64,000 bases of DNA, taken from assembly GCF_001922585.1 (NCBI RefSeq), contig NZ_MRBS01000003.1:475356-539355 (forward strand), in the 5' to 3' direction. A model generated the notes under the pieces. That model saw only the letters and a list, made by a program, of their open reading frames with translations. It was not told where the DNA came from and made no database searches. How positions within the stretch are numbered: position 1 is the stretch's first letter; each line of letters opens with the position of its first letter. Of this stretch, positions 21,060 to 32,193 are shown one piece after another. Made by a program: the position numbers and the translations under genes. The DNA is from Pantoea sp. 1.19 (lineage in GTDB: Bacteria > Pseudomonadota > Gammaproteobacteria > Enterobacterales > Enterobacteriaceae).

Positions 21060-21704
21060 TCAGAAACCGAGGCTATCGAGCAGATCGTCGACCTGATCCT
21101 GACTGGAGACCACGCCCGGCGCGGCGGTATTCACCTGCGGGCCGTTCAGCAGGCTGTCGCTGCTGCGCCCGCCGCGCCCGCTCTGCTCCGGCATATTTTC
21201 CAGCAGCACCATCAGCAGCTGCCGCTCAATCTCCTGAATGACGTCCATCATTCGCTTGATCACCTGACCGGTCAGATCCTGGAAGTCCTGCGCCATCATG
21301 ATGTCCAGCAGCTGGGCATTGGTGAACGCGGTATGCTCCGGCACCGAAGCCAGGTAGCCGCGCGTATCGGAAACCAGTTCGCGGGCATCGGCCAGCGCAA
21401 TCGGATTGTCAAACCACGCGTCCCAGCGCGCCTGCAGGGATTTGGCCCCGCGCTCCAGCTGGTTCTGCCGCGGCTGCGCGGCCTCCACGCTGTTCAGCGC
21501 CCGTTCGGCGGCCTGTGCCGTCATCTGTACCACGTAGTCCAGCCGGTCCCGCGCGTCCGGGATCGCCTCTGCGGCTTCGGCTATCGCCTGATCCAGCCCC
21601 AGCTCGCGCAGGCTGTCGCGCAGCATCCGGGTCAGGGCCCCGATCCGCGAAATGATGTCCTGGGGGGTGACGGCATCGGGTGGAAGTGTCGGAAGTGCGT
21701 TCAT
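21060..21704 (-). CDS. cheZ: Chemotaxis CheY-P phosphatase CheZ
   Basis: Dephosphorylates CheY-P to end the tumble signal. 214 residues from the ATG at 21704, the same as E. coli. An overlapping in-frame GTG at 21707 is possible, but AGGAG is better spaced for the ATG. The catalytic Gln lies in [17 protein letters not shown] near 147, in the long helical hairpin. The CheY-binding C-terminal peptide [15 protein letters not shown] is intact. It is last in the receptor-cheRBYZ series. Confidence 0.97.
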   Translation of the reverse strand: MNALPTLPPDAVTPQDIISRIGALTRMLRDSLRELGLDQAIAEAAEAIPDARDRLDYVVQMTAQAAERALNSVEAAQPRQNQLERGAKSLQARWDAWFDNPIALADARELVSDTRGYLASVPEHTAFTNAQLLDIMMAQDFQDLTGQVIKRMMDVIQEIERQLLMVLLENMPEQSGRGGRSSDSLLNGPQVNTAAPGVVSSQDQVDDLLDSLGF

Positions 21705-21715
21705 CACGGCTCCTT

Positions 21716-22105
21716 TTACATACCCAGTTTTTCAAAAATTTTGCCCAGCTTCTCTTCCAGCGTCGCGGCGGTGAACGGCTTGACCACGTAGCCGCTGGCC
21801 CCGGCCTGCGCGGCGGCAATGATGTTCTCTTTTTTGGCTTCCGCCGTTACCATCAGCACCGGCAGCTTGCCCAGCGCCGCATCGCCGCGTATGGTTTGCA
21901 GCAGCTGCAGCCCATCCACGTTAGGCATGTTCCAGTCGGAGATAACAAAATCAAAGCTGCCGGCGCGCAGTTTGCTGAGCGCCTCCGCGCCGTCCTCTGC
22001 CTCTTCAACATTGTTAAAGCCCAGCTCTTTTAACAGGTTGCGCACGATGCGGCGCATGGTGTTGAAATCGTCGACCACCAGAAAACGTAAATTTTTATCT
22101 GCCAT
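21716..22105 (-). CDS. cheY: Chemotaxis response regulator CheY
   Basis: Single-domain response regulator whose phosphorylated form binds FliM and reverses the motor. The 129-residue product has the phospho-acceptor Asp57 (VISDWNMP), acidic pair Asp12-Asp13, Thr87 and Lys109, all at the standard numbers. The start [13 protein letters not shown] at 22105 is 34 bp after cheB. A much longer open frame runs upstream into cheB but is not coding. Confidence 0.98.
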   Translation of the reverse strand: MADKNLRFLVVDDFNTMRRIVRNLLKELGFNNVEEAEDGAEALSKLRAGSFDFVISDWNMPNVDGLQLLQTIRGDAALGKLPVLMVTAEAKKENIIAAAQAGASGYVVKPFTAATLEEKLGKIFEKLGM

Positions 22106-22139
22106 GTTGTGATTACTCCCGTTAATTCGCCCGCAGGCG

Positions 22140-23189
22140 TCAAATGCGTAATGCCTGTCCGGCGCTAATTTTGGCCAGCATCTGCTGGCTGATTTGGTGG
22201 AGCCCCACCACGTCACTGACCGCCCCGTGGGCAATTGCCTCACGCGGCATGCCGAAGACCACGCAGCTCGCCTCGTCCTGGGCGATGGTCCAGGCCCCGG
22301 CGCGATGCATCGCCAGCAGCCCGGCCGCGCCGTCGTTGCCCATGCCGGTAAGGATAACGCCAACCGCGTTGCGGCCGGCGTGCTGCGCAACCGAGTGAAA
22401 CAGCACGTCTACCGAGGGGCGATGGCGGTTAACCGGCGGCGCATCGCTCAGCTGCACCTGATAGTTGGCGCCGCTGCGCGCCAGCGCCATATGCCTTGCG
22501 CCGGGCGCGATATAAGCGTGGCCGGGCAGCACCCGCTCACCCTCTTCCGCCTCTTTCACCGTAATTTGGCACAGCTTGTTCAGCCGCTCGGCGAACGAGC
22601 GGGTAAATCCGGCCGGCATATGCTGGGTGATAAGCAGCGCCGGGCTGGTCGGCGGTAGCGGCTGCAGCACGTGGCGAATCGCCTCGGTACCGCCGGTCGA
22701 CGCGCCGATAGCAATCAGCTTTTCGCTACTAAGCAACGGCCCGGCCTGTAGCATTACCGGTGCGGGCTGTGCGCCACGCACCGGCAGCCTGGCCCGCGCG
22801 GCGGCGCGTACTTTATCGGCGATGATGTCGCTCCACGCCAGCATCCCGGCACGAATACCCAGCGACGGTTTGGTCACGAAGTCCACCGCGCCCAGCTCCA
22901 GTGCGCGCAGCGTCACTTCCGATCCCTGCCCGGTAAGCGACGACACCATCACCACCGGCATTGGCCGCAGGCGCATCAGCTTTTCCAGAAAATCAAGGCC
23001 GTCCATCCGCGGCATTTCGACATCCAGCGTCAGCACCTGCGGATTAAACTGCTTGATGAGATCCCTTGCCACCAGCGGGTCGGGCGCGGTGGCCACCATC
23101 TCCATATCAGGATGGCTGTTAATGATCTCGGTCATCAGCTGACGCATTAGCGCCGAGTCGTCGACGCACATGACGCTTATCTTGCTCAT
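22140..23189 (-). CDS. cheB: Chemoreceptor methylesterase/deamidase CheB
   Basis: Removes methyl groups from receptor glutamates, and deamidates glutamines, after phosphorylation by CheA. The 349-residue length is identical to E. coli. The receiver domain carries Asp56 ([12 protein letters not shown]); the C-terminal esterase has the Ser-His-Asp triad, with Ser in [11 protein letters not shown] near 164, His in ITQHMPAGF near 190 and Asp in TGMGNDGA near 286. The start overlaps the cheR stop by 4 bp. Confidence 0.98.
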   Translation of the reverse strand: MSKISVMCVDDSALMRQLMTEIINSHPDMEMVATAPDPLVARDLIKQFNPQVLTLDVEMPRMDGLDFLEKLMRLRPMPVVMVSSLTGQGSEVTLRALELGAVDFVTKPSLGIRAGMLAWSDIIADKVRAAARARLPVRGAQPAPVMLQAGPLLSSEKLIAIGASTGGTEAIRHVLQPLPPTSPALLITQHMPAGFTRSFAERLNKLCQITVKEAEEGERVLPGHAYIAPGARHMALARSGANYQVQLSDAPPVNRHRPSVDVLFHSVAQHAGRNAVGVILTGMGNDGAAGLLAMHRAGAWTIAQDEASCVVFGMPREAIAHGAVSDVVGLHQISQQMLAKISAGQALRI

Positions 23190-24061
23190 CCTTTTTCCTT
23201 AGTCAGCCCATAGACCGTCTGACCGCGCAGGTAAAAGTCACGGCTCAACTGGCTGAAGTTTTCTGAATGCCCGGCAAACAGCAGGCCGCCGGGTTTCAGC
23301 AGTGGCACAAAGCGGCGCAAAATGCGCTCCTGAGTCGCTTTATCAAAATAGATCATGACGTTACGGCAAAAAATGGCGTCAAACGGCCCCGGCAGCGCCC
23401 ACTCCGGCGCCAGCAAATTCAGCTGGGCGTAGCCGACGCTGGCGGCCAGCTCAGAACGCACCCGCGCCATACCCTCATGCGGACCAGTACCGCGCAAAAA
23501 AAAGCGCTGCAGCTGGGCAGGCGATAGCGTTCGCAGCTCCTCCTGGCGGTATACGCCGGCCACCGCCTTCTCCAGCACCTGGGTGTCGATGTCGCTGGCG
23601 TGGACGCGGAAACTGCCCGGTGCGCCGCCCAGCGTATCGGCGAGGGTCATGGCTATCGACCATGGCTCCTCACCGGTCGAGGCGGCGGTGCTCCAGACGC
23701 TGTAGCTGCCGCGCCGCCCGGCGGCGTGCTCCGCCAACAGCGGAAAGTGGTGCGCCTCGCGGAAGAAGGCCGTCAGATTAGTGGTGAGTGCGTTAATAAA
23801 TGCCTGCCACTCCGGACTGTTGGCATCGCCCTCCAGCAGCGCCAGATAGCGACCAAAATCATCCAGCCCCAGCGTCCGCAGCCGGCGCACCAGGCGGTTG
23901 TAGACCATCTCGCGTTTGTGGTCGGCCAGGACAATACCGGCACGCTGATAAATCAGCTGACTGAGCCGGCGAAAATGGCTGTCTGACAGCGGCAGACGCT
24001 GCGCCATCTGCGCCAGCAGCGTACTGCTTTCCACCACGTCCGGTGACGTCGATTTTTTCAT
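23186..24061 (-). CDS. cheR: Chemoreceptor methyltransferase CheR
   Basis: SAM-dependent methyltransferase that adds methyl groups to receptor glutamates. 291 residues from [10 protein letters not shown] (E. coli 286). It has a helical N-terminal domain ([16 protein letters not shown]), the SAM site with [17 protein letters not shown] near 145, and [14 protein letters not shown] near 230. The frame is open upstream to 24109, but the alignment favours this ATG. It lies 60 bp after the first receptor gene. Confidence 0.97.
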   Translation of the reverse strand: MKKSTSPDVVESSTLLAQMAQRLPLSDSHFRRLSQLIYQRAGIVLADHKREMVYNRLVRRLRTLGLDDFGRYLALLEGDANSPEWQAFINALTTNLTAFFREAHHFPLLAEHAAGRRGSYSVWSTAASTGEEPWSIAMTLADTLGGAPGSFRVHASDIDTQVLEKAVAGVYRQEELRTLSPAQLQRFFLRGTGPHEGMARVRSELAASVGYAQLNLLAPEWALPGPFDAIFCRNVMIYFDKATQERILRRFVPLLKPGGLLFAGHSENFSQLSRDFYLRGQTVYGLTKEKG

Positions 24062-24121
24062 CTCAGGCCATCCTGGTTCATGCGGGACCGCACGCTGTGC
24101 GCGGCGCATCGCGTACTGCCA

Positions 24122-25735
24122 TTAGGAGGTGAGCGCCGTCAGCGGCGTGCCCACGAGACCGGGCGACGGCGGCGCTGCCGCCGGGGTGCCCGCTTCAAGC
24201 ACAAAACGCGTGACCGCCCGGGTTAACTGATCGGCCTGACCGTCCAGCGCACCGGTCGCCGCGGCGGCCTGTTCAACCAGCGCGGCATTCTGCTGGGTCA
24301 CCTGGTCCATTTGGCTTACCGCCTGCGCCACCTGCTCAATGCCGCGCCGCTGCTCCTCGGATGCCGAAGCAATCTCGGCCATAATGCCGTTAACCCGGCT
24401 GACCGACTGGACGATAGCGTCCATGGTCTCCCCCGCCTGGCTCACCAGCGTCGCCCCCTGGTCCACGCGCGCCACCGAGGCGTCAATCAGCGCTTTGATC
24501 TCTTTTGCCGCCTGGGCGCTGCGCTGGGCCAGACTGCGCACTTCACCGGCCACCACCGCAAAGCCCCGCCCCTGCTCCCCGGCGCGCGCGGCTTCCACCG
24601 CCGCGTTCAGGGCAAGGATGTTGGTTTGAAAAGCAATACCGTCAATGACCGCGGTAATGTCGGCAATCTTGCGCGATCGCCCGGCGATATCCTGCATTGT
24701 ACTGACCACATTGCCGGTCAGCGCGCCGCCCTGGTGCGCGGTGTCCGACGCGGTTTGCGCCAGCTGCGCCGCCTGGCGCGCGTACCCGGCATTACCGGCC
24801 ACCGTCGCCGTCAGCTGCTCCATGCTGGCGGCTGTTTCCGCCAGCGAGGCCGCCTGCTGCTCGGTGCGCGCGGAAAGATCGTTGTTGCCCATGGCCATTT
24901 CGCGAATCCCGATCTGCATCGCCTCACTGCCGCCGCGCACCTGACGCACGGTATCGGCCAGCGCCTGCTGCATATCACGCAAACGGTTAAACAGCTGCCC
25001 GACTTCATTGCGCCCGCCGCGCTCAATGGTGCCGGCGAGGTTGCCGCCGGCAATGCGGGAGAAGTGCTCACGCATTGCGGTCAGCGGCATAATCAGGCCG
25101 CGGCGTACCCACCACAGGCCAACCCCGGTCAGCAACAAGGTCAGCGCCAACGCACCGGCGAGAATCGCGATCGACTGGCGATAAAAACTGCGGCTCTGCG
25201 CGCTGGCATGGTTCATCACCCCGTTCAGCTCGCTCATCCAGCCGGTATAGGCGGCAAGAAAGCGATCCTGATGCGCCTGCGTCGGCGAATCGAGGAAGTC
25301 CTGTAGTTGATAATTTTGCAGCCAGGCAATCAGCTGAGTCAGTTCGTGATGGTAGTCCGCAAAACTCACACGCAATCGCTGCTGCTGCTGCGCGCTGGCA
25401 GCGGTCAGCGGCGGCAGCGCGGCAAAACGGCGAAAGCTGGCATCGGCCGCCTGCAAATCCCGCTCTGCGGCGGCCATCAACACCGTGACCTGCTCGCGCG
25501 GCACGTTCAACGCGGCGCGGGTGCCGGCGCGGCTCAGGGTGACCCGGGCGCTGAGCAGCGATGCCCAGCTTTGACTGAGCGCATCCCGCTGCTGGCTGCC
25601 CACTTCCACCTGATGGGCATTGCGGGAATCCAGCCGGAAGGCGTTGAATGACAACCCGCTGCTGAGCAGCTGAATCAGACAAAACAGGCCCAGCAGGGTA
25701 AACAACAGGGTTGAGAGGCGAAAACGGTGCAGCAT
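24122..25735 (-). CDS. Methyl-accepting chemotaxis protein, Tar-type, no NWETF tail
   Basis: Transmembrane chemoreceptor with a TarH-type periplasmic ligand domain, HAMP and signalling domains. From the ATG at 25735 (GGAGAA 6 bp upstream) it is 537 residues. The two membrane helices lie at about 7-30 and 190-212. Arg64, Arg69 and Arg73, which bind the ligand carboxylates in Tar, are present at the same numbers; this also supports the start. The hairpin tip [20 protein letters not shown] is intact. It lacks the C-terminal CheR/CheB-tethering pentapeptide and ends LTALTS, so it may behave as a low-abundance receptor like Tap or Trg. The ligand is not predictable. Confidence 0.92.
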   Translation of the reverse strand: MLHRFRLSTLLFTLLGLFCLIQLLSSGLSFNAFRLDSRNAHQVEVGSQQRDALSQSWASLLSARVTLSRAGTRAALNVPREQVTVLMAAAERDLQAADASFRRFAALPPLTAASAQQQQRLRVSFADYHHELTQLIAWLQNYQLQDFLDSPTQAHQDRFLAAYTGWMSELNGVMNHASAQSRSFYRQSIAILAGALALTLLLTGVGLWWVRRGLIMPLTAMREHFSRIAGGNLAGTIERGGRNEVGQLFNRLRDMQQALADTVRQVRGGSEAMQIGIREMAMGNNDLSARTEQQAASLAETAASMEQLTATVAGNAGYARQAAQLAQTASDTAHQGGALTGNVVSTMQDIAGRSRKIADITAVIDGIAFQTNILALNAAVEAARAGEQGRGFAVVAGEVRSLAQRSAQAAKEIKALIDASVARVDQGATLVSQAGETMDAIVQSVSRVNGIMAEIASASEEQRRGIEQVAQAVSQMDQVTQQNAALVEQAAAATGALDGQADQLTRAVTRFVLEAGTPAAAPPSPGLVGTPLTALTS

Positions 25736-25776
25736 AGCGTTCTCCGGCACGGGCGCCAGGCGGCGCCCTTCAGGGG

Positions 25777-27456
25777 TTAAAACGTTTCCCAGTTATCATC
25801 CGCGGTGGCGAGCTTGCGCGGTAGCGGCGGGGACAGCAGCGGCGTTGCGCTGGCCGTCGGCTGCGGCGCGGCTGTCGCCGCCTCCGCGCGGTGGCGCGCG
25901 GCGCTGAGGCGGAATACCGCGACCGCCTGCGTCAGCCGGCTGGCCTGGTCTTCCAGCGCCGCTGCCGCCGTAGCGGACTGCTCCACCAGCGATGCGTTCT
26001 GCTGGGTAACGCGGTCCATCTCGGTTACCGCCTGCCCTACCTGGTCAATGCCGCGACTCTGTTCGTCCGAGGCCGAGGCAATTTCGCCCATGATATCGGT
26101 GACGCGGGTCACCGCGCTGACGATATCGCTCATGGTTTCTCCGGCGCTCTCCACCAGCACCGACCCGGTGTCAACGCGGCTCACCGAATCCTCAATCAGC
26201 GCCTTGATCTCTTTCGCCGCCTGGGCACTGCGCTGGGCCAGATTACGCACCTCGCCAGCCACCACGGCAAACCCCCGCCCCTGCTCACCGGCGCGCGCGG
26301 CCTCCACCGCGGCGTTCAACGCCAGGATGTTGGTTTGAAAGGCGATGCCGTCAATGACGCTGGTGATATCGGCAATTTTCTTTGAGCTGCCGGCGATATC
26401 GTTCATGGTTTTCACCACGCCGTCGACCACCTTGCCGCCGCGCCCGGCAATTTCCGAGGCGCTCAGCGCCAGCTGCGACGCCTGACGCGCATTCTCGGCG
26501 TTCTGCTTCACGGTCGCGGTCAGCTGCTCCATGCTGGCGGCGGTCTGCTCCAGCGAGGCCGCCTGCTGCTCAGTGCGTGAGGAGAGATCGTTATTGCCGG
26601 CGGCAATTTCGCTGGCGCCGGTGTAAATAGCGTCAGAGCCGTCGCGCACCGCGCTGACGGTCTTCACCAGCGATTGCTGCATGTGCTGCAGAGTGCGCGC
26701 CAGCTCGGCCATTTCATTGCGGCCGTGGCTGTCGATGGGCTGTGTTAAATCGCCGTTGGCGATGTGGCGGATACTGGCGATATTGGCCTGCAGCGGGCGC
26801 AGTAAAATCTGATGCATACCGCGCCATACCAGCGCTACGATTGCCAACAGTAGCAGGCCAAGTGCGCCCAGCATCCACAGCGATCGCTGATAAGCGCGCT
26901 GGTTTTGACTGACGCCGGCGTCGCTCAGGGCATCATTGGCCTTTTGCCAGCGGTTAAATGCCTGCTCAAAACCGTCCTGATAGCGCTGGGTCGGTTGATC
27001 AAAGAAGGCGTTAATTTTACCGGCGCCAAGCAGCGTAATCAGCTCGGTCAACGCGCCGTGCAGCGCCTCGTAATGCTGCTGAACGGCGGTGACGTTTTGC
27101 GCCTCGCGGCCGGCGTCGCTTAGGCTGGCATGCCAGGCTTTCCAGCCCGTTTCCGCCTGGGTAAGCTGCGTTTTCGCCACGCTAAGCAGCTCGGCGACGG
27201 TAGCCCCGCTGCCCATCTGATTCGTGTCCAGCATGTAGCGGATCCCGGCGCGATTCAGCGTATTGCGGGTTTGTATCAGCGCGACCCAGGCGGTGTTCAG
27301 CGTGGTTTGCTGATCGCGCAGCTGCTGATTGACCTGAAAACTGGCCTTATCACTTTTCAACGCCTGAAAAAATACGCCGCCAGACAACAGCTGCAGTACG
27401 CCAAATGCCACCAGCACCAGCACCAGGCTGGTCACCACTTTGATACGCCTGAACAT
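25777..27456 (-). CDS. Methyl-accepting chemotaxis protein, Tar-like with NWETF tail
   Basis: Chemoreceptor of 559 residues in the position of tar. Membrane helices are near 7-30 and 195-215, and the TarH domain has Arg64, Arg69 and Arg73 in [13 protein letters not shown] at the numbers of E. coli Tar. The signalling tip [20 protein letters not shown] is intact. It ends in NWETF, the CheR/CheB docking pentapeptide of major receptors. A perfect sigma-28 promoter lies 38 bp upstream, driving this gene and probably the rest of the receptor-cheRBYZ operon. It is 41 bp before the second receptor. Amino-acid sensing is likely, but the exact ligand is unknown. Confidence 0.94.
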   Translation of the reverse strand: MFRRIKVVTSLVLVLVAFGVLQLLSGGVFFQALKSDKASFQVNQQLRDQQTTLNTAWVALIQTRNTLNRAGIRYMLDTNQMGSGATVAELLSVAKTQLTQAETGWKAWHASLSDAGREAQNVTAVQQHYEALHGALTELITLLGAGKINAFFDQPTQRYQDGFEQAFNRWQKANDALSDAGVSQNQRAYQRSLWMLGALGLLLLAIVALVWRGMHQILLRPLQANIASIRHIANGDLTQPIDSHGRNEMAELARTLQHMQQSLVKTVSAVRDGSDAIYTGASEIAAGNNDLSSRTEQQAASLEQTAASMEQLTATVKQNAENARQASQLALSASEIAGRGGKVVDGVVKTMNDIAGSSKKIADITSVIDGIAFQTNILALNAAVEAARAGEQGRGFAVVAGEVRNLAQRSAQAAKEIKALIEDSVSRVDTGSVLVESAGETMSDIVSAVTRVTDIMGEIASASDEQSRGIDQVGQAVTEMDRVTQQNASLVEQSATAAAALEDQASRLTQAVAVFRLSAARHRAEAATAAPQPTASATPLLSPPLPRKLATADDNWETF

Positions 27457-27493
27457 ATTACCCCTTAACAGTAGTTTGGCTTGTCACAGGGCA

Positions 27494-27520
27494 TTATCGG
27501 CACGGCGGCGAAAAGCTTTA
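27494..27520 (-). promoter_or_regulatory. Sigma-28 (FliA) promoter of the receptor-cheRBYZ operon
   Basis: On the minus strand, TAAA (27517-27520), exactly 15 bp, then GCCGATAA (27494-27501): a perfect match to the FliA consensus. It lies in the 166-bp gap between cheW and the receptor gene. Confidence 0.95.
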
Positions 27521-27622
27521 TCGCAAAACGTCGCCGGCGTTAAAGAGGGCGTGAAAACGGGCGGCCGCTCAATGGGCGGCCGGACGCGGGGACGTCAGCC
27601 CCTGCGGGAGAGGGACCGCGTC

Positions 27623-28120
27623 TCAGGCGCTGCGCAGGTTATCCATCAGCGCCATCTCCTCGCTGCTCAGCAGCTTTTCAATATCCACCAGGATTAACAT
27701 TCGATCGGCGAGCGCACCCAGTCCGGTAAGGTATTCCGTCGACAGGGTGACGGCAAACTCCGGCGCCGGGCGTATCTGTTCCTGCGTAAGCGATAGCACA
27801 TCGGATACGCCGTCGACCACAATGCCCACCACCCGCTGCGCCAGGTTCAGCACGATCACCACCGTGTTGTCGTTATACTCCACGTCCGGCTGAGCAAACT
27901 TAATGCGCAGATCGATAATCGGTACGATCACTCCGCGCAGGTTGGTCACCCCTTTAATGAACGGCGGCGTATTAGCGATGCGCGTCACCTGATCGTACCC
28001 GCGGATCTCCTGTACCTTAAGGATATCGATGCCGTACTCTTCGTCGCCCAGCGTAAAAACCAGAAACTCCTGGCCCACGGTTTCGCCAGCCAGTTTTGTG
28101 ACAGTTGCCATATCGGTCAT
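27623..28120 (-). CDS. cheW: Chemotaxis coupling protein CheW
   Basis: Adaptor that links receptors to CheA in the signalling array. 165 residues (E. coli 167). The sequence is nearly identical to CheW over [20 protein letters not shown] and [16 protein letters not shown], the SH3-like core. It begins 20 bp after cheA and ends the motA-motB-cheA-cheW unit. Confidence 0.97.
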   Translation of the reverse strand: MTDMATVTKLAGETVGQEFLVFTLGDEEYGIDILKVQEIRGYDQVTRIANTPPFIKGVTNLRGVIVPIIDLRIKFAQPDVEYNDNTVVIVLNLAQRVVGIVVDGVSDVLSLTQEQIRPAPEFAVTLSTEYLTGLGALADRMLILVDIEKLLSSEEMALMDNLRSA

Positions 28121-28140
28121 AGTGTTACCCTTTTGCTTAT

Positions 28141-30099
28141 TCAGGCTGCGGCTCCCGCCACACGCTTTTCACGATTAAGAGATTGCAGCGCCGAGACATC
28201 AACGATCAGCGCCACGCTGCCGTCACCGAGGATGGTGGCGGCCGAGATGCCTGGCACTTTGCGGTAGTTACTTTCGAGATTTTTGACCACAACCTGATGC
28301 TGTCCAATCAGCTGATCAACCAGCAGGGCGTAGCGTTTTCCGCCGCTTTGCAGGATAACCACAATACTCTGCGTCGCCTCGGTGCAGGCGTCAGCGACGT
28401 CGAAGACCTGCCACAGTTCCACCAGCGGCAGGTATTCGCCGCGCACCTCCAGCACCCGCTCGCCTCCGGCCAGCGGATGCAGATCGGCCGCCAGCGGCTG
28501 CAGCGACTCCATTACCGCATTCAGCGGCAGAATAAATACCTCATCGCCTACCTTTACCGACATGCCGTCAAGGATAGCCAGGGTCAGCGGCAGCAGAATG
28601 CGAATAGTGGTGCCGCGTCCCGGTCTGGAGCCGATCTCTACCGTGCCGCCCATCTCCTGAATATTACGCTTCACCACGTCCATCCCCACGCCGCGGCCCG
28701 AGACGTCGGTGACCTGCTCGGCGGTCGAGAAGCCGGGGGCGAAAATCAGCATATTGACCTCTTCATCACTCATGCTGTCGCTGACCGGCAGCCCGGACGC
28801 CTGCGCCTTGGCGAGGATCCGCTGGCGGTTAAGCCCCGCGCCATCGTCGGCCACCTCAATGCAAATATTGCCCCCCTGATGCTCGGCCGACAGCGTCAAA
28901 TTGCCGCTGGCGGTTTTGCCGGCGGCGAGACGCGCCTCCGGCAGCTCAATGCCGTGATCGAGGCTGTTGCGCACCAGGTGAGTCAGCGGATCGATTATGC
29001 GCTCAATCAGGCTTTTATCGAGTTCAGTAGAGCTGCCTGACAGCGTTAACTCCACCTCTTTTCCCAACTTACTGGCCAGATCCCGCACCAGGCGTGGGAA
29101 GCGGCTAAAAACATACTCCATTGGCATCATGCGGATCGACATTACCGATTCCTGCAAATCACGCGCGTTACGCTCCAGCTGTCCCATGCTGTTCAGCAAG
29201 TCACCGTGCGTCACCGGATCCAGCGCGCCGGATCGCTGCGCCAGCATCGACTGAGTGATCACCAGCTCCCCTACCAGGTTGATAATTTGATCGACCTTTT
29301 CTACCGCCACGCGAATGCTGCTGGACTCGGCGGCACGCGCCGCCGGCGCTTTACGTACCGCTTCACGTACCGGCGGTGTGGCGTGGGTCAGCGCCGTTGG
29401 CGCCGTTTCCCCGGCCGTCGCCGGCGGCGCGTCGTTCAGCGCCGGGAAGCGGATTTGCGCCTCGTCAATGACAAAGCACAGCACGGCGACCACATCATCG
29501 CGACTGAGATCGCCGCTGAGAGTGGCCTCCAGCGAGGTCTCGCCGCGATTGACCGCCGACACGCTGCCGAGGTTACCCAGCTCTTCCAGCAGCAAGGAGA
29601 CCTCCCCCGGCTTCAGCTGGCTGAGGGCGATTCGCATTGTCTGCGAGGCTGCCGCCGGCGGCACGACGCTGAGCGGCGTGACCGGGGCCGGCGCGTGCGC
29701 CTCGCCTTTGGCTTCCAGCGCCAGCTGGCGCAGCGCCTGACAAATATAATCAAAGCTGTCGGCATCAGGCTCCTGGCCCGATTTATAGGCATCCAGCTGA
29801 TCCTGCATAATATCTTTGGTTTCCAAAAACAGATTGATGATATCGGTGTTCAGCGGCATTTCACCGCGACGGGCACCGTCCAGCAGGTTTTCCAGAATAT
29901 GGGTGGTCTCCTGCAATACCGTGAAGCCAAAGGTGCCGGCTCCGCCTTTAATCGAATGGGCGGCGCGAAAGATGGCGTTCAGCCGTTCGGCATCCGGATC
30001 GGCGAGATCCAGCCCCAGCAAATGCTGCTCCATATCGGCCAGCAGCTCGTCGGCCTCTTCAAAAAACGTCTGATAAAAATCGCTGATATCCATGCTCAC
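28141..30099 (-). CDS. cheA: Chemotaxis sensor kinase CheA
   Basis: Histidine kinase that phosphorylates CheY and CheB in response to receptors. The 652-residue product (E. coli 654) has P1 with the phospho-His48 in [15 protein letters not shown]2 (about 160-230); P3 dimerisation; the P4 kinase N-box [12 protein letters not shown] near 400, G1 [11 protein letters not shown] and G2 GRGVGMDVV; and the P5 CheW-like domain at the C-terminus. The linkers are Ala/Pro-rich. It begins 3 bp after motB. An internal-start short form is possible, as in E. coli, but I did not map it. Confidence 0.98.
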   Translation of the reverse strand: MSMDISDFYQTFFEEADELLADMEQHLLGLDLADPDAERLNAIFRAAHSIKGGAGTFGFTVLQETTHILENLLDGARRGEMPLNTDIINLFLETKDIMQDQLDAYKSGQEPDADSFDYICQALRQLALEAKGEAHAPAPVTPLSVVPPAAASQTMRIALSQLKPGEVSLLLEELGNLGSVSAVNRGETSLEATLSGDLSRDDVVAVLCFVIDEAQIRFPALNDAPPATAGETAPTALTHATPPVREAVRKAPAARAAESSSIRVAVEKVDQIINLVGELVITQSMLAQRSGALDPVTHGDLLNSMGQLERNARDLQESVMSIRMMPMEYVFSRFPRLVRDLASKLGKEVELTLSGSSTELDKSLIERIIDPLTHLVRNSLDHGIELPEARLAAGKTASGNLTLSAEHQGGNICIEVADDGAGLNRQRILAKAQASGLPVSDSMSDEEVNMLIFAPGFSTAEQVTDVSGRGVGMDVVKRNIQEMGGTVEIGSRPGRGTTIRILLPLTLAILDGMSVKVGDEVFILPLNAVMESLQPLAADLHPLAGGERVLEVRGEYLPLVELWQVFDVADACTEATQSIVVILQSGGKRYALLVDQLIGQHQVVVKNLESNYRKVPGISAATILGDGSVALIVDVSALQSLNREKRVAGAAA

Positions 30100-30102
30100 G
30101 CA

Positions 30103-31122
30103 TCACCTCTGCTGGGAATCGCGCGCGGGCGGCGCCGGTGGCCCGGCCGGCGCGGCGGCCGCCCGGGGCGCGACCGGAGTCGCCGCTGGGGGTTGAGAAG
30201 ATGAGTCACTGCCCGCCGTCTGGGGTAGCGGCGGCGCGATAAGGGTTTTTATACTCTCCGGCGAGGCGACAGGCATCGCGTCACTTTCGCGATTCTCCGC
30301 TTCAATTTGCTGTTCGGTTTTGCGGTTCAGAACCAGCAAACTGATGCGGCGATTGACGGCGTCCTGACCGGTGCGGTTTTTCAGCTTCATGGTGTCGGCC
30401 ATGCCCACCACCCGCAGCACTTTGCCTCCGTCCAGTCCGCCCAGCACCAGTTCGCGCCGCGAGGCGTTAGCGCGATCGGCGGAGAGCTCCCAGTTGCTGT
30501 AGCCGCGATCGCCCCCGGCATACTGAAAATCATCGGTGTGCCCCGCGAGGCTTATCCGGTTCGGGATATCGTTAAGGATCGGCGCAATGGCGCGTAGAAT
30601 ATCGCGCATGTAGGGCTCGACTTCGGCGCTGCCGGTCATGAACATCGGGCGGTTTTGACTGTCGATTATCTGAATACGCAGTCCTTCATTGACCAGGTTA
30701 ATGATCAGGTGCGGGCGCAGCGCGCGCAGGCGCGGATCGGCCTCAATCAGCTGATCAAGCTTATCGCGCAGCCGCTTCAGGCGGATCTCATCCAGCTTGC
30801 CCTTTTCGGCATCCAGATCGACCACCTTTTTCACTTCGCCCTCCCGCCGGGTGGGATCGTCGCCGCCGCCGGGGATCGGGCTCTCGCTGTCGCTGCTGCG
30901 CGGCCCGCTGGTCAGCGCCACTTTCAGCGGCGTGCGGAAATACTCCGCTATTTTCACCAGCTCCTGGGGGTTGGCAATCGAGATAAGCCACATCACCAGG
31001 AAGAAAGCCATCATGGCGGTCATAAAGTCGGCGTAGGCGATTTTCCATGAGCCGTGCGCGCCGTCATGTTTTTTGACCTTGCGCCGCTTTACCAGCACGA
31101 TGGGGGGATTGTTGTGCTTCAT
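30103..31122 (-). CDS. motB: Flagellar stator protein MotB
   Basis: Stator subunit anchored to peptidoglycan. The 339-residue product is longer than E. coli MotB (308), mainly through an Ala/Pro-rich C-terminal tail after residue 290. The proton-binding Asp32 lies in [16 protein letters not shown], in the single membrane helix. The OmpA-like peptidoglycan-binding domain has [10 protein letters not shown] near 196 and NRRISLLV near 262. It overlaps motA by 4 bp. Confidence 0.97.
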   Translation of the reverse strand: MKHNNPPIVLVKRRKVKKHDGAHGSWKIAYADFMTAMMAFFLVMWLISIANPQELVKIAEYFRTPLKVALTSGPRSSDSESPIPGGGDDPTRREGEVKKVVDLDAEKGKLDEIRLKRLRDKLDQLIEADPRLRALRPHLIINLVNEGLRIQIIDSQNRPMFMTGSAEVEPYMRDILRAIAPILNDIPNRISLAGHTDDFQYAGGDRGYSNWELSADRANASRRELVLGGLDGGKVLRVVGMADTMKLKNRTGQDAVNRRISLLVLNRKTEQQIEAENRESDAMPVASPESIKTLIAPPLPQTAGSDSSSQPPAATPVAPRAAAAPAGPPAPPARDSQQR

Positions 31123-32009
31123 ACCTCTTGATCCGCCGTCGGCTGCGACGCCGGATTTTTGGCGTTGCGGACGTGCTCTTCCAGCTCAATGAACGACGGA
31201 CGTTCAGTGGAGTAGAGCGTTTTACGGCCAAATTCGACCGCTATCTGCGGCGCATAACCATTGAGGCTGGAGAGCAGTGTTACCTTGACGCACTGCATCA
31301 TTTTGGTGGTTTCGGCGCACTTCTGCCGCAGCACCGACGCCAGCGGTGAAATAAAACCGTAGGCCAGTAAAATCCCCAAAAACGTGCCGACCATCGCGTG
31401 AGCAATCAGCGCCCCCAACTCCGCCGCCGGGCGGTCCGCGGAGGCCAGCGCGTGGATAACCCCCATGACCGCCGCCACAATACCGAACGCCGGCAGCGAG
31501 TCGCCCATCATCGCCAGGCTCTGCGCCGGCACCTCGCATTCGTGCTCGTAGGTTTCGATCTCCTCGTCCATCAGGGCTTCAATTTCAAAGGCGTTCATAT
31601 TGCCGCTAACCATCAGCCGCAGATAGTCGGTAATAAAATCCACCAGCCGGGGATCGGCCAGAATGCGCGGATAGCTGGCGAAAATGTCGCTTTCGCGCGG
31701 ATTTTCAATGTCGCGCTCCAGCGACAGCATCCCCTGCTGACGGGATTTCGCCATCAGCCGATACATCAGCGCCATCAGATCCATATACAACGCTTTATTG
31801 TACTTTGATCCGCGCATCAGCAGCGGCAGCGCTTTTAGCGTGGCTTTGATCGCCTTGCCGTTGTTGCCGACAATGAAAGCCCCGATCCCCGCGCCGCCGA
31901 TGATGATCAGCTCCGACGGTTGATAGAGCGCGCCGAGGTGGCCGCCGACCATCACGTAGCCGCCCAGCACCGAGGCAATCACCACGATATAACCCACTAT
32001 TACCAGCAC
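31119..32009 (-). CDS. motA: Flagellar stator protein MotA
   Basis: Proton-channel subunit that turns the rotor with MotB. The 296-residue product (E. coli 295) has four membrane segments, the cytoplasmic charged residues Arg90 and Glu98 that contact FliG, and the conserved Pro in [15 protein letters not shown] near 173. The start is GTG at 32009 with AAGGAT upstream; E. coli motA also uses GTG. The sigma-28 promoter that serves it lies inside flhC, and a strong terminator sits between promoter and gene. Confidence 0.97.
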   Translation of the reverse strand: MLVIVGYIVVIASVLGGYVMVGGHLGALYQPSELIIIGGAGIGAFIVGNNGKAIKATLKALPLLMRGSKYNKALYMDLMALMYRLMAKSRQQGMLSLERDIENPRESDIFASYPRILADPRLVDFITDYLRLMVSGNMNAFEIEALMDEEIETYEHECEVPAQSLAMMGDSLPAFGIVAAVMGVIHALASADRPAAELGALIAHAMVGTFLGILLAYGFISPLASVLRQKCAETTKMMQCVKVTLLSSLNGYAPQIAVEFGRKTLYSTERPSFIELEEHVRNAKNPASQPTADQEV

Positions 32010-32078
32010 AATACAATCCTTACGTCTTACAACGTGTCAGTGGAGGATGGCCGGTGACCCGCACCGCGTTGCTGAGGC

Positions 32079-32108
32079 AAAAAAAAAGCAGCGACCGACG
32101 TCGCTGCT
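32079..32108 (-). terminator. Intrinsic terminator between flhC and motA
   Basis: Minus-strand perfect 9-bp stem AGCAGCGAC/GTCGCTGCT with a 4-base loop, followed by nine T residues. It would stop both flhDC transcripts and transcripts begun at the sigma-28 promoter inside flhC. Confidence 0.92.
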
Positions 32109-32193
32109 GGAATCTTCCACCTGGAGTGCCCGGGCTGTCGCTTGCGCGAGTCGCGGTTATACGGCCTGTCTGACCGACTCATCCAGCAGTTGT
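32079..32193 (-). ncRNA. motR: MotR-like sigma-28 sRNA between flhC and motA
   Basis: A transcript from the sigma-28 promoter at 32200-32226 would start near 32193, inside the end of flhC, and reach a textbook intrinsic terminator at 32079-32108. That defines an RNA of about 115 nt, upstream of and separate from motA. E. coli MotR is known to come from this same place: a sigma-28 promoter within flhC and an RNA from the 5' region of motA. The homology here is by position and signals; seed regions were not compared. Read-through would give the motA mRNA. Confidence 0.65.
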
